A stretch of DNA of 64,000 nucleotides, taken from Paenibacillus xylanexedens. GTDB taxonomy: Bacteria; Bacillota; Bacilli; Paenibacillales; Paenibacillaceae. The translations under genes and the position numbers were made by a program. Below the pieces are notes generated by a model. It worked only from the letters and a program-made list of their open reading frames with translations. It was not told the DNA's origin and ran no database searches. Shown here piece by piece: positions 35,736-44,680 of this stretch. Positions within the stretch are counted from its first letter, which is position 1, and every line of letters begins with the position of its first letter. The stretch spans positions 62,001 through 126,000 of the forward strand of contig NZ_JAGIKV010000008.1 of NCBI RefSeq assembly GCF_017874615.1, written 5' to 3'.

Positions 35736-35875
35736 ATCGCATTCCCTCTCTTCTACCGGATTGTCATGTCATCAAGGCCTGAGCCTTGTGTCTATCAATA
35801 ACCCGAATAGGCTTAGTTCAAACCTACTTCAGTCAGTGTCGGCCATAGAATTCCCATCTTAATTTTAGTGCTCAT

Positions 35876-36343
35876 TTAGAAAACATAAAAGATGATCCCG
35901 TTCCCACTTGCAGCCGTGGCCTGAAACAAGGCCTGGACATCATCTACAGTCTGAACGATCTCCTGAAATGTCTCTTCCGCGTCCCAATCTTCCATGACAG
36001 GATAGACACCTTCAGCGATCATCTGGTCCAGACTATACCGTTGCTTCAATTCCTCCGGTGTGAGCTGCTCCAATGCCATGTAGGCTTCCAGCACCTGCTC
36101 GTTACTAAGCAAAAATAGATCCATGTCCAAATAGTTTCCCGCGTATTGCTCACCTGCGAGAGGCACCACATAACCGAGAGGTGGTTCCCCCTGTACCAGG
36201 TTACCGTTCAGCGTGAACTGCAGCATTTGCCATGTTTTATCGATATCCAGATCCACTGCACAATCATGCACACTAACCTCACCTGACTTGATGGATTCAA
36301 CTAGCTCCTTCGTAACCACAAGATATCTGCCGGACATTCCCAT
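35876..36343 (-). CDS. DUF1877 (YfbM-like) protein
   Basis: 155 residues from the ATG at 36341-36343 (AGGAGG upstream); a longer frame to 36571 overlaps the divergent gene and lacks a ribosome site. The opening MGMSGRYLVV, the DIDKTWQMLQFTLNG segment and the GYVVPLAGEQYAGNYLDMDLFLLSNEQV stretch are characteristic of DUF1877, a family of small soluble proteins related to E. coli YfbM with no established function. It is divergent from the DUF4385 gene with 96 bp between starts. Confidence 0.85.
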   Translation of the reverse strand: MGMSGRYLVVTKELVESIKSGEVSVHDCAVDLDIDKTWQMLQFTLNGNLVQGEPPLGYVVPLAGEQYAGNYLDMDLFLLSNEQVLEAYMALEQLTPEELKQRYSLDQMIAEGVYPVMEDWDAEETFQEIVQTVDDVQALFQATAASGNGIIFYVF

Positions 36344-36439
36344 ACCGTTATCCCTCCTGTGTAATTGATTCTGTTGTTCCCCATTAACCGTGCTTGATGT
36401 AAAAGAATCGGGGTAATCCCTATCAAGGAGGGCGTATAC

Positions 36440-36904
36440 ATGAAAAAATTTGATTACAGTCTCAATTATGATGAGTTGGATCTGCGCAAACATCCTGAGT
36501 TGTACACCGTAGGTCGGGGCGAGCAGGGTGTTCTGATGGTAGAGCCGTACAAAGGCGAGATTCTGCCACACTGGCGGTTCAAAACACCCGAGATTGCGAC
36601 AGAGTCATCGGAGAAAATCTATGAGCTATTTTTGGACTATAAGAAAAAGGGAGATTTCGTGGGTATGGATATGGCTCGCAAATTTCTCCAGATGGGTTAT
36701 ACACGGGCCAGGCGGTATACAAATCACAAAGGAGGACGCAAATACTCGAAGGAGGATGGCTCGATCCTGCCCTATCAGAATGATAAGGTGAAGGCAGAAG
36801 CCGCCGCCATATTCAAAGCGCAATGGGAGATTGCGAAGACCGATCCAGACTATGTGAAGATGAAGAAGGAGCATCAGGAAAAGTACGAGTCTGATGAAGC
36901 GTAG
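36440..36904 (+). CDS. DUF4385-family protein
   Basis: 154 residues. The sequence FDYSLNYDELDLRKHPELYTVGRGEQGVLMVEPYKGEILPHWRF and the Arg/Lys-rich MGYTRARRYTNHKGGRKY match DUF4385, a cytoplasmic family of unknown function with many basic residues, possibly nucleic-acid associated. AAGGAGG precedes the ATG. It lies about 105 bp before the TerD-VWA gene on the same strand, and the two are probably co-transcribed. Confidence 0.84.
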   Translation: MKKFDYSLNYDELDLRKHPELYTVGRGEQGVLMVEPYKGEILPHWRFKTPEIATESSEKIYELFLDYKKKGDFVGMDMARKFLQMGYTRARRYTNHKGGRKYSKEDGSILPYQNDKVKAEAAAIFKAQWEIAKTDPDYVKMKKEHQEKYESDEA

Positions 36905-37008
36905 GATCAACGGTGAAAAGATTGACTTATGGAAACATTTGTCTCAGAATCGATCTTGTTACTGTACATTTTCAACCATTATATTGGAGAAGAGAGGCGC
37001 ATCCGATT

Positions 37009-38316
37009 ATGACAGATTCGTTCATCCACTTAAACACAGGCCAGAATATCAGTATCAACGAATGTGCTCAACTTCAGGTAACCATTCAATGTACTTTATC
37101 TCCTTCTCCCTTGGATGTTAGCTGCTTTATGGTGAACGAAGAGGGAAAGGTCCCATCTGACGACTATTTTGTATTTTATAATCAGAAGGCCGATCCCCAT
37201 CAAAGTGTACTTCTGCAACAGGCAGAGGAACTGAAATCCTCTTTTGTACTGGATACAAATCAATTACGGCAGGCCCCTGTGGAAAAATGTGTGTTTACGG
37301 CTACTCTGGATGCGGGAGGGACTTTCGCCGATGTTCAGGCATGTCAGGCGATTGTACAAGCGGGTTCCCAGCAGATCACCTATGAGATCACGCAGGTCAC
37401 TGCGGAAACAGCACTTATTCTCATTGAAATCTATAAGTATCGTGACGGGTTCAAAGTTCGTGCGATTGGACGAGGTTTCTTTGGTGGATTGCAGCCGCTG
37501 GCAGAGTCATTTGGTGTTGAAATTGAGAGTAACGACACCTCGGAAGCCGAACAGGTTCTTCTCACAGCACAAGCTGAAGTAGCAGCGGCCTCTCCAGAAG
37601 TCTTGGCACCTGTTGCTGCACCAAACACGAATCATCCACCGCTTAACCTGACCAAGATTGATCTCCTCAAGCGTAAAGTAACCCTGTCTCTGCAAAAGAA
37701 AAAGATTGAACCTATCCAGGCACGTGTTGCCGTTGTATTTGATGCATCAGGCTCCATGTACCATCTGTATCGCAAAGGCATCGTGCAAGAGGCCTTCGAG
37801 CGTATCCTGGCGATTGCATCAGCGTTTGATGATAATGGGGAGTTGGACGTCTGGTTCTTCGCCAAAGACTTCTTGCGTGCACCTAGCGTCACCGCCAGGG
37901 ATTTCGAGAATTATATTGAACGCACATATACGCTGGGAAGCAAAGGCGGTACCAATAACGAACCTCCTGTGATGCAGGATGTCATTCGCAAATACACGAT
38001 CGAGGAACCCAATGTGAAGATGCCAACGTATATTATCTTTTTTAGCGATGGTGGAGTCAGTCAAAAAGGGAAAATCATGCGGCTTATTACCGAAAGCTCA
38101 ACCAAAAACCTGTTCTGGCAATTTGTTGGCCTAGGCCAAGCCAATTACGGTATTCTGGAGAAACTCGATGACATGACTGGACGTTTCATCGATAATGCTG
38201 ACTTTTTTGCTCTCGACGACATTTCCAAGATCAGCGATGAAGAATTGTACGATCGTCTCCTCACTGAATTTCCAGGTTGGATAAAGGAAGCTCGGGCCAA
38301 AGGCATTTTGGCCTAA
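37009..38316 (+). CDS. TerD-like/VWA domain protein (TerF-like)
   Basis: 435 residues from the ATG at 37009; a GTG at 36913 is less likely because the TerD domain would then not be N-terminal. Residues about 1-165 form a TerD-type calcium-binding stress domain (DDYFVFYNQ, IEIYKYRDGFKVRAIGRGFFGGL). A linker rich in Ala/Glu/Pro is followed by a von Willebrand A domain with the MIDAS signature DASGSM, the Thr in SKGGTNNEP and the Asp in FFSDGG. TerD-VWA fusions occur in tellurite/stress (ter) systems, usually with other ter genes. Here it stands with only a DUF4385 gene. Confidence 0.87.
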   Translation: MTDSFIHLNTGQNISINECAQLQVTIQCTLSPSPLDVSCFMVNEEGKVPSDDYFVFYNQKADPHQSVLLQQAEELKSSFVLDTNQLRQAPVEKCVFTATLDAGGTFADVQACQAIVQAGSQQITYEITQVTAETALILIEIYKYRDGFKVRAIGRGFFGGLQPLAESFGVEIESNDTSEAEQVLLTAQAEVAAASPEVLAPVAAPNTNHPPLNLTKIDLLKRKVTLSLQKKKIEPIQARVAVVFDASGSMYHLYRKGIVQEAFERILAIASAFDDNGELDVWFFAKDFLRAPSVTARDFENYIERTYTLGSKGGTNNEPPVMQDVIRKYTIEEPNVKMPTYIIFFSDGGVSQKGKIMRLITESSTKNLFWQFVGLGQANYGILEKLDDMTGRFIDNADFFALDDISKISDEELYDRLLTEFPGWIKEARAKGILA

Positions 38317-38338
38317 AGCTTTTACCCTATACCACTAA

Positions 38339-39154
38339 TCAGGTTTGTATTTTTTTTGGTTTAACACCCTCGGAACGTGGACGGAGCATACTTCCTACGA
38401 TTCGCAACATGGACTTGCGTGGTATGAGGCGGGTGAGCTGTGCTGTCCAATAATTCCTGGCCCCCGGCACAGCATAAGGTTTGCCTGACTCCAGTGCCCT
38501 CATGGCTACGGCCACGACATGCTCAGGTGTATCACGTTTGCCCACCGAGGCTTCATCAGCACCTACTACATCAAAGAACGAGGTCTCGGTTGAGCCTGGG
38601 CATAGTGCCAAAAACTGTACGCCACGCTTCCTATTTTCTTCGTATAATGCCTCTGTAAAAGAAAGTACAAATGCCTTCGTTGCTCCATACACAGCCATAT
38701 ACGGATCAGGTTGAAAGGCAGCCGTCGAAGACACATTAATGACAGCACCATTTTTCTTCTGTAACATGCCTGGCAAGAAAAGATGTGTCATGTTTGTCAA
38801 GGCGAGCACGTTCAACATAATCTCGTCCTGTTGCCTTGAACCATCAACCTGTTCAAAACATCCATGGGTAGCAAATCCCGCATTGTTGATCAGCATATCG
38901 ATGTGTATTCCCCGATTCTGACATTCCTCATATACGTTCTGAGGTGCCTCTACTTCGGAAAGATCCGATACGATTACCTCAGCCCTTACTTGATATGTAC
39001 GTTCTATTCGCTCTGCCAATTGATTCAGTTTGGATTCTGTTCTGGCCACCAGCACAATATTTTTACCCTTAGAAGCCATTTCGAGTGCAAAAATTTCCCC
39101 AATACCTGAAGAAGCACCTGTAATAAGTACCCATTGATGCTGTTCCTTTATCAT
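38339..39154 (-). CDS. Short-chain dehydrogenase/reductase controlled by the divergent TetR regulator
   Basis: 271-residue NADP-type reductase. The nucleotide loop is TGASSGIG, Arg follows strand 2 (LVARTESKL, typical of NADP preference), and the catalytic motif is SSTAAFQPDPYMAVYGATK. A C-terminal extension (about 245-271) ends in a basic stretch. It belongs to the YqjQ/DltE-like group. Its promoter (39225-39253) is followed by one of two matched operator dyads. The tetR gene is divergent, so induction by an exogenous compound is likely. Confidence 0.92.
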   Translation of the reverse strand: MIKEQHQWVLITGASSGIGEIFALEMASKGKNIVLVARTESKLNQLAERIERTYQVRAEVIVSDLSEVEAPQNVYEECQNRGIHIDMLINNAGFATHGCFEQVDGSRQQDEIMLNVLALTNMTHLFLPGMLQKKNGAVINVSSTAAFQPDPYMAVYGATKAFVLSFTEALYEENRKRGVQFLALCPGSTETSFFDVVGADEASVGKRDTPEHVVAVAMRALESGKPYAVPGARNYWTAQLTRLIPRKSMLRIVGSMLRPRSEGVKPKKIQT

Positions 39155-39198
39155 CTCTCATCCATCCTCTATGCATAATTTAAACACTTGTTTTCATT

Positions 39199-39216
39199 AG
39201 GAAACACTGTTTCTGT
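39199..39216 (-). promoter_or_regulatory. TetR operator, SDR side
   Basis: AGGAAACACTGTTTCTGT, containing the palindrome GAAAC-ACT-GTTTC. The flanks and arms are identical to the copy at 39354-39371. It lies 9 bp downstream of the SDR -10 box, a repressing position. Confidence 0.78.
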
Positions 39217-39224
39217 ATAGAACC

Positions 39225-39253
39225 ATCGTAACCAAATTGCATGACGCTGTCAA
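39225..39253 (-). promoter_or_regulatory. Promoter of the SDR gene
   Basis: On the minus strand TTGACA (39248-39253) and TACGAT (39225-39230) are 17 bp apart. The operator follows immediately. Confidence 0.7.
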
Positions 39254-39311
39254 ATGCATTTGTTAAATTTGGGCTTAGAACGGGGTGCTCACTTACTAAA
39301 CTCGGATTAAA

Positions 39312-39341
39312 TTGACGTTATCCGGCGTAAAACAGTAGAAT
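39312..39341 (+). promoter_or_regulatory. Promoter of the tetR gene
   Basis: TTGACG (39312-39317) and TAGAAT (39336-39341) are 18 bp apart on the plus strand. The second operator copy lies 12 bp downstream. Confidence 0.65.
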
Positions 39342-39353
39342 GACCATAAGCGA

Positions 39354-39371
39354 AGGAAACGTAGTTTCTGT
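39354..39371 (+). promoter_or_regulatory. TetR operator, tetR side
   Basis: AGGAAACGTAGTTTCTGT, containing GAAAC-GTA-GTTTC. It differs from the SDR-side copy only in the three central bases, and lies 23 bp before the regulator start codon. Confidence 0.78.
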
Positions 39372-39394
39372 TCAACAACAATACGGTTACGAGG

Positions 39395-40063
39395 ATGAAA
39401 TCAATGAAGGATCTTAATTCGGGTTCCACGGAATCTGCACATACGGTAACAACCTTTCAGGAAGCCAGACTGCAGCACTCGGATAATCTGCGGCAAAATA
39501 TCGTACATGCTGCTGCTGCTTTACTGCAAGAGCATGGACCAGAAGCTGTCACGGTACGCCGTGTAGCTGAACGCATGGAGTGCTCCACCAAAATCATATA
39601 TAACCTTTTTGGCAAAAAAGAAGGGTTGGCCAAACATCTGTATCTAGAGGGATGCTCCCTCATGGCCCAGCGTTTTGAAACTATACCCCGGCAGGCATCG
39701 TTCGAACAATATTTCCGTGATCTGGCCTACGTCTACTGGGACTTCGGCATTTCTCAATCCAGCTTCTATCAGCTGATGTTTGGAGGATCTTTTTCCGAAT
39801 TCAAACCAGATGGAGAAACCTTACAGGGAACAGCGACTGCACTTAAGCAAGTGTCTGCCTTAGTGGAGGTAGCCATTGAACAGGGAATGCTTCAGGTACA
39901 AGATCCCATGCTTGCAGTTCGGATGATCTGGGCTCCCTTACACGGTGTTATTCATCTGTATTTGGGAGGCCATATTGAGAGCGAAGAAGCTGCCAAAACC
40001 CTCTATGATCATTCGTTGTCAATGGTTATACACTCCCTTGTGAGTACATCTGCGAATGGATAG
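39395..40063 (+). CDS. TetR/AcrR-family repressor
   Basis: 222 residues. The N-terminal DNA-binding domain (about 30-78) has IVHAAAALLQEHGPEAVTVRRVAERMECSTKIIYNLFGKKEGLAKHLY, the standard TetR helix-turn-helix. The C-terminal ligand domain has the TetR_C-type WAPLHGVIHLYLGG segment. It is divergent from the SDR gene, and the shared region contains two copies of an 18-bp dyad, so it very probably represses both itself and the SDR. The ligand is unknown. Confidence 0.92.
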   Translation: MKSMKDLNSGSTESAHTVTTFQEARLQHSDNLRQNIVHAAAALLQEHGPEAVTVRRVAERMECSTKIIYNLFGKKEGLAKHLYLEGCSLMAQRFETIPRQASFEQYFRDLAYVYWDFGISQSSFYQLMFGGSFSEFKPDGETLQGTATALKQVSALVEVAIEQGMLQVQDPMLAVRMIWAPLHGVIHLYLGGHIESEEAAKTLYDHSLSMVIHSLVSTSANG

Positions 40064-40108
40064 ACATTAAACCTGTGCTGTTTTAGATACTTTTAGAAGA
40101 TAAACGAA

Positions 40109-40154
40109 AAAGGAGCAGACCCATTGGCGTAATACGCCTAGGGCATGCTCCTTT
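40109..40154. terminator. Bidirectional terminator between tetR and the LLM oxidoreductase gene
   Basis: AAAGGAGCA (40109-40117) pairs with TGCTCCTTT (40146-40154), with an inner GGCGT/ACGCC stem (40126-40138). Confidence 0.8.
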
Positions 40155-40195
40155 ATTTGGTTGACTCTATCTAGTTCCGTATCGATTTCAGTCGA

Positions 40196-41257
40196 TTAAC
40201 GTGCCTCTTGGTTCTCCGCTTCCCAACGTGCAATTTCTTTACGCACGATTGGAGCGACTTCTTTACCAAGCAGTTCGATCGCTCTCATGACCTCGTTGTG
40301 CGGCATGGTGCCGAGTGGGGTGTGCAACATGAAGCGTGTAATCCCAACTTCCTTGCGCAGGTAAATAATTTTCTGAGCTACGGTCTCCACATCACCTACA
40401 TACAAAGCACCCTCAAGGCTACGCGCCGCATCAAATGTCGCACGGCTGTAGTGTCCCCAGCCACGTTCACGGCCCAGTATGTTCATGACCGCTTGCGCTG
40501 GCGGGAAGAATTTCTCCACGGCTTCGTCTGTTGTATCGGCAATGAAGCCGTGAGAGTGAGAAGCAACCGTCAGCTTGGAAGCATCATGTCCCGCATGTGC
40601 AGCTGCTTTCTTGTACAGCTCCACCAGTGGTGCGAATTGCACCGGACGACCACCGATAATGGCAAGCACCAGTGGCAAACCGAGCAGTCCTGCACGAACT
40701 ACCGATTCCTGATTACCACCACTGCCAATCCATACCGGAAGTTTTTCCTGTACAGGGCGCGGGTAGATGCCCAGATTGTTAAAGGAAGGGCGGTGTTTGC
40801 CTTCCCAGGTTACTTTTTCCGAATCACGCAGCTTGAGCAACAAATCCAGTTTCTCGTCGAATAACTCATCGTAGTCGTTCAGATCGTAGCCGAACAATGG
40901 GAACGATTCAATAAATGATCCCCGCCCTGCCATAATCTCTGCACGTCCGTTCGAAATGCCGTCCAGTGTAGCAAAATCCTGATATACCCGTACCGGATCA
41001 TGCGATGACAGCACCGTTACCGCACTCGTCAAGCGAATATTCTTGGTCTGTGAAGCTGCGGCCGCCAGAATGACAGCTGGTGATGAAGCGGCGTAGTCGG
41101 CACGATGATGTTCTCCCACGCCATATACATCCAAACCCACCTGATCTGCCAAAACAATCTCTTCAACAACATCGCGAATGCGCTGCGCATGACTGATAAG
41201 TTCTCCTGTTTTTACATCCGGATTCGTCTCCACAAATGTACTAATTCCGATTTCCAT
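40196..41257 (-). CDS. LLM-class flavin-dependent oxidoreductase (luciferase-like)
   Basis: 353 residues from the ATG at 41255-41257, preceded by GGGAGGAACAGACA. A TIM-barrel luciferase-like monooxygenase using FMN or F420. Recognisable segments are EIVLADQVGLDVYGVGEHHRADYAASSPAV, TSAVTVLSSHDPVRVYQDFATLDGISNGRAEIMAGRGSF, and PVWIGSGGN. The closest group is annotated as LLM oxidoreductase, Atu2307 or YwcH-like. The substrate is unknown. Confidence 0.91.
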   Translation of the reverse strand: MEIGISTFVETNPDVKTGELISHAQRIRDVVEEIVLADQVGLDVYGVGEHHRADYAASSPAVILAAAASQTKNIRLTSAVTVLSSHDPVRVYQDFATLDGISNGRAEIMAGRGSFIESFPLFGYDLNDYDELFDEKLDLLLKLRDSEKVTWEGKHRPSFNNLGIYPRPVQEKLPVWIGSGGNQESVVRAGLLGLPLVLAIIGGRPVQFAPLVELYKKAAAHAGHDASKLTVASHSHGFIADTTDEAVEKFFPPAQAVMNILGRERGWGHYSRATFDAARSLEGALYVGDVETVAQKIIYLRKEVGITRFMLHTPLGTMPHNEVMRAIELLGKEVAPIVRKEIARWEAENQEAR

Positions 41258-41448
41258 TGTCTGTTCCTCCCTGGTATGAAGCGATCCGTTGTTCATCTTA
41301 CCTATTGTAAGTAGATCACCTTTTGTTATGTATCTTAATATTGAACTATTTTGATGAAAAACACAAGTACCCCCTGTTTCCAGAGGGCACATTTATGTTT
41401 ATTTTCTATAATTATGGCTTGATCAAATTCCATAAACCTCTGAAATTT

Positions 41449-41706
41449 TCATCGAGGACCTCTCATGCCAACATATCGTTCTCTTGCCACAACTTCTGGA
41501 CGTGAAGTGTGAAAAAAGCAGTATTCCCGTCTGGGATCTTCCTGATGCAATTCACCATAACGTTTTAGTGCCTTTGTAGAATCATCAAATGAATCAATCA
41601 CTGCCATCTCTTCAATGTAACGCTGGCCTTCTCTAGAGTACGCCTTGGTTGCCTCAAAAACGACCCATTCATTAGGGAATCGCTCCTGAACTTCCTTCCA
41701 TTGCAT
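41449..41706 (-). CDS. Small conserved hypothetical protein (85 aa)
   Basis: Preceded by GGAGGTGTCACT with good spacing to the ATG. The product is soluble, starts MQWKEVQERFPNEWVVFEA and contains FHTSRPEVVARERYVG near the C terminus. I recall no function. Its composition (aromatic and charged) and strong ribosome site make it a real gene. A similar short family occurs in Bacillales, but I cannot name a domain. Confidence 0.75.
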   Translation of the reverse strand: MQWKEVQERFPNEWVVFEATKAYSREGQRYIEEMAVIDSFDDSTKALKRYGELHQEDPRREYCFFHTSRPEVVARERYVGMRGPR

Positions 41707-41815
41707 AGTGACACCTCCAGACCATTAGATAGAAATATTATATCATGTGCAAACAGCATTCTATGGACTGATATTCTAAAATACATAGATTTTTAGAGCA
41801 TTGCCTGTAAGTCTA

Positions 41816-42628
41816 TTATTTCTTCCTCCCGATGTACAGCAGATGAGACGAGATTCCCAATATGGAAGGGTCTTTGGCGGCTTCAATCATATATTGAATG
41901 AGTTCTTCGTACTCGCCACGCTCTTTCCAATATTGCTGTTGCTCGTCCATGAGCATCGCTCTAAGGCTGGATGAACCAATCAAATCAACGGTTTCAAATC
42001 CATGTTGCTCCATGAAGGGTGTAACGTCCTGAATATTAAAATAGTATGCTCCCGTAAATCGTCCTTGATCCTGATGATCGAATATACCCTTTTCCACAAA
42101 AGATCGGATTGCTGCCATGTTATCATTTGGTTTCCATTGCTGCGGAGATTGTAACGAATTGATACTCATGCGCATTCGGCTTTGCATAGCTACAAACACC
42201 ACGCCCCCTCGCTTGGTCACACGGTACAACTCCCGCACAGCAGCCGTGCGCTCTTCGTCTGTCTGCAAATGATATAACGGCCCCAGCATGAGGGACGCAT
42301 CGTACGTCTCATCAGCCATACCGGAGAGCGAAGTGGCATCGAGAACATGGAACCCATCGAATTGCTGTGTCAAACCAAACTCCTGAGCCTTTTGCCTCGC
42401 AGTATCCACAGAGGAAGGTGTCAGATCCGATAAAGTGACCTGGTACCCCAGCTTCGCAAGCTCCATGGCATACTTTCCCGGTCCTGCGCCATTATCCAGA
42501 ATACAACCAGTAGCGGGGAGATGCTGCCTGATGTAATGCATGTTAATGATGAACTCAATTGGTTCCCGCTCCAGTCTGCCCCACTCATCAAACCCGGAAT
42601 AATATTCAATAATATGATCTCTCTTCAT
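41816..42628 (-). CDS. Class I SAM-dependent methyltransferase
   Basis: 270 residues. The start DHIIEYYSGFDEWGRLEREPIEF leads into motif I GCILDNGAGPGKYAMELAKLGYQVTLSDLTPSSV, with Asp after strand 2. Motif IV is YDASLMLGPLYHLQTDEERTAAVRELYRV, of the YrrT/UbiE type. The substrate is not predictable. It is a single-gene unit on the minus strand. Confidence 0.9.
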   Translation of the reverse strand: MKRDHIIEYYSGFDEWGRLEREPIEFIINMHYIRQHLPATGCILDNGAGPGKYAMELAKLGYQVTLSDLTPSSVDTARQKAQEFGLTQQFDGFHVLDATSLSGMADETYDASLMLGPLYHLQTDEERTAAVRELYRVTKRGGVVFVAMQSRMRMSINSLQSPQQWKPNDNMAAIRSFVEKGIFDHQDQGRFTGAYYFNIQDVTPFMEQHGFETVDLIGSSSLRAMLMDEQQQYWKERGEYEELIQYMIEAAKDPSILGISSHLLYIGRKK

Positions 42629-42731
42629 CGCTCTGACACCTGCCTTTTCTTATATGTAGACCACCCAACTATAATCAGAAAAATTAAATTCCAACCAGTA
42701 TATATCTACTAAATATTTCCTGTCAAACAAA

Positions 42732-42769
42732 AAACGTTCAATTCCCATTGAATGCGGAACAGAACGTTT
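42732..42769 (-). terminator. Terminator after phnA
   Basis: AAACGTTC (42732-42739) pairs with GAACGTTT (42762-42769). On the minus strand the stem is followed by TTTTTTG, 12 bp beyond the phnA stop. Confidence 0.7.
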
Positions 42770-42781
42770 CTCAATATGATC

Positions 42782-43123
42782 TTATATCTTTTTCACAAAC
42801 TCAGACTTCAACTTCATCGCACCCAAGCTGTCGATCTTGCAATCAATATCATGATCCCCATTAATCAGGCGGATATTCTTCACCTTCGTGCCTTGTTTAA
42901 CCACAAGTGAGCTACCTTTTACCTTCAGATCTTTAATGACGGTAACGGTATCGCCATCACTTAGCACATTTCCGTTGGCATCGCGGATTACTTTTGCATC
43001 CTCTGCGTTATCATTGTCTGCTTCCAAAGACCATTCATGCGCACACTCCGGGCAAACCAACAGGTTACCATCCTCGTACGTGTACTCTGAATTACATTTG
43101 GGGCAGTTAGGCAAATTAGACAT
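42782..43123 (-). CDS. phnA: PhnA/YjdM zinc-ribbon protein
   Basis: 113 residues from the ATG at 43121-43123 (GGAGAG upstream). The N-terminal zinc ribbon is [29 protein letters not shown] (CxxC...CxxC), and the C-terminal PhnA beta-barrel has [31 protein letters not shown]. Despite the name phosphonoacetate/alkylphosphonate protein, PhnA of this type is not a phosphonate hydrolase and its role is unclear. A frame to 43204 has no ribosome site. Confidence 0.92.
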   Translation of the reverse strand: MSNLPNCPKCNSEYTYEDGNLLVCPECAHEWSLEADNDNAEDAKVIRDANGNVLSDGDTVTVIKDLKVKGSSLVVKQGTKVKNIRLINGDHDIDCKIDSLGAMKLKSEFVKKI

Positions 43124-43361
43124 ATGTATTAAACTCTCCATTCTACGATTGGCATTCCCGCAAGTATACGGGATTTCGACGGTATATTCCATACGCTTGG
43201 TCACTGCATGGATGGATTTAAACCAAATTTAAGGTTCATGCATCCCTCACTTTAAGGGTAACTACTTATGATGTAACTATTAGATACGCACTACACATAC
43301 ATGAATTTTTATGTCTCTATGAATTGTTATATTATATTTAATACCAAAGGAGTTCCTACTC

Positions 43362-44513
43362 ATGTCCTCATATGTTTTCCCTGTGCAAACGGCTTTTTTG
43401 ATCTTTGTTGTTGCGGCCATGTTCTTGCTGGTGCCTTGGTTGATCTATGGTTATCGCAAAGACGGCTTCTTCAGTTGGTCACGGTTTGGCATCAGCTTTT
43501 CGTTTATCTTTTATATTCTGGCCGCCTATTGCCTCGTCATTCTGCCGTTTCCGACTACGCGAGATACCTGTGCGCAGCAAGCCGCTGACACGATCTACTA
43601 CAATCTGGTTCCATTCACTTTTGTCAAAGACATCATGAAGGAAACACCCATTGTATGGACCCAGCCTTCCAGCTATCTCAGCATGATTCAGGGCAGAGCC
43701 TTTCTGCAAGTTCTATTTAACGTCCTGCTTCTCATGCCGCTGGGTGTATATATCCGTTACTTTTTTCAAAAGAGATCATTCTGGAAGTACGCCCTGCTTG
43801 GTGGATTCGGGCTTTCCTTATTCTTCGAGATCACTCAAATCACCGGATTCTACGGGTATTATAATTGTCCTTACCGCCTCTTCGATGTAGATGATCTGTT
43901 ATTGAATACTTCGGGAGCAGTCATTGGATTCTTCACAGCGCCCATCCTGCTTGCTTTATTCCCATCACGTGCAAGCATTCAGGCGAAAAGTGAACAGCTT
44001 GTGGAGCAAAACCGAGTGTATACTATGCCTCAATTGCTCGCGTTAATTATCGATGGAGTCGTTGTTGTCTTCCTTTCGAATCTGATATCGATCTTCACAG
44101 CATCTGATGTGATCAGTGATGCGCTAAGTACATCCATTGCTATGGTCATTGTACTGTTCTTCATACCTTGGGTGCGAAATGGGATAACTCCAGGCTCGGC
44201 CATCTTGCGATTCCGCTATGTGAATCGTCAGACCGGCACACCTACCAGTGAATCGTTATTCAAAAGATTTGCCGCACTCTATGTTCCATGGCTGCTCGTT
44301 ACGATCATTCGCTTGGTCAACGATTATGCTTTTTCAGGTCATCAGGATGTTATGCTTCAGCCTTATCAAATGTGGATCTCCTTGGGAACATTCGGCATCT
44401 ATATGTTAGTCTACGCCGTGCTCTTTGTTCATGTCTTGATCGTGCTCTTCTCCCGTGAAAAACGTTCCTTCTACTTCGATGAAGTGTCCCGCACACGTGC
44501 CTCTCGTAAATAA
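43362..44513 (+). CDS. VanZ-RDD membrane fusion protein
   Basis: 383 residues. The N-terminal half (about 1-205) is a VanZ-like domain with NVLLLMPLGVYIRYFF, GFGLSLFFEITQITGFYGYYNCPYRLFDVDDLLLNTSGAVIGF. The C-terminal half (about 220-370) is an RDD domain with RD at LLALIIDGVVV (Asp), followed by RFAALYVPWLLV. About nine transmembrane helices are predicted. VanZ relatives lower teicoplanin susceptibility in enterococci; in Bacillales their native function is not established. A 17-bp terminator stem follows. Confidence 0.9.
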   Translation: MSSYVFPVQTAFLIFVVAAMFLLVPWLIYGYRKDGFFSWSRFGISFSFIFYILAAYCLVILPFPTTRDTCAQQAADTIYYNLVPFTFVKDIMKETPIVWTQPSSYLSMIQGRAFLQVLFNVLLLMPLGVYIRYFFQKRSFWKYALLGGFGLSLFFEITQITGFYGYYNCPYRLFDVDDLLLNTSGAVIGFFTAPILLALFPSRASIQAKSEQLVEQNRVYTMPQLLALIIDGVVVVFLSNLISIFTASDVISDALSTSIAMVIVLFFIPWVRNGITPGSAILRFRYVNRQTGTPTSESLFKRFAALYVPWLLVTIIRLVNDYAFSGHQDVMLQPYQMWISLGTFGIYMLVYAVLFVHVLIVLFSREKRSFYFDEVSRTRASRK

Positions 44514-44588
44514 TGTTTGGAGTATAACAAGGCATAATGTACCTCTAATTAGTGCTTACGTTCTGCTTACTTCGTTAGCCAGATTACA

Positions 44589-44627
44589 AAAAGAGGACGT
44601 TCATTCTCAGAATGAACGTCCTCTTTT
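44589..44627 (+). terminator. Strong terminator after the VanZ-RDD gene
   Basis: AAAAGAGGACGTTCATT (44589-44605) pairs perfectly with AATGAACGTCCTCTTTT (44611-44627) around a 5-nt loop. It is symmetrical, and so bidirectional with the convergent esterase gene. Confidence 0.93.
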
Positions 44628-44680
44628 GATCGGGCACATAGCAGTTATTCAGAGTATTCATACACAATAACCCACCTGCA

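Noticed and set aside
35448-35801. 117-residue plus-strand frame
   Set aside because: It runs across the opposite-strand 42-residue acidic gene and the lipoprotein upstream region, and lacks a ribosome site. The minus-strand gene is better supported.
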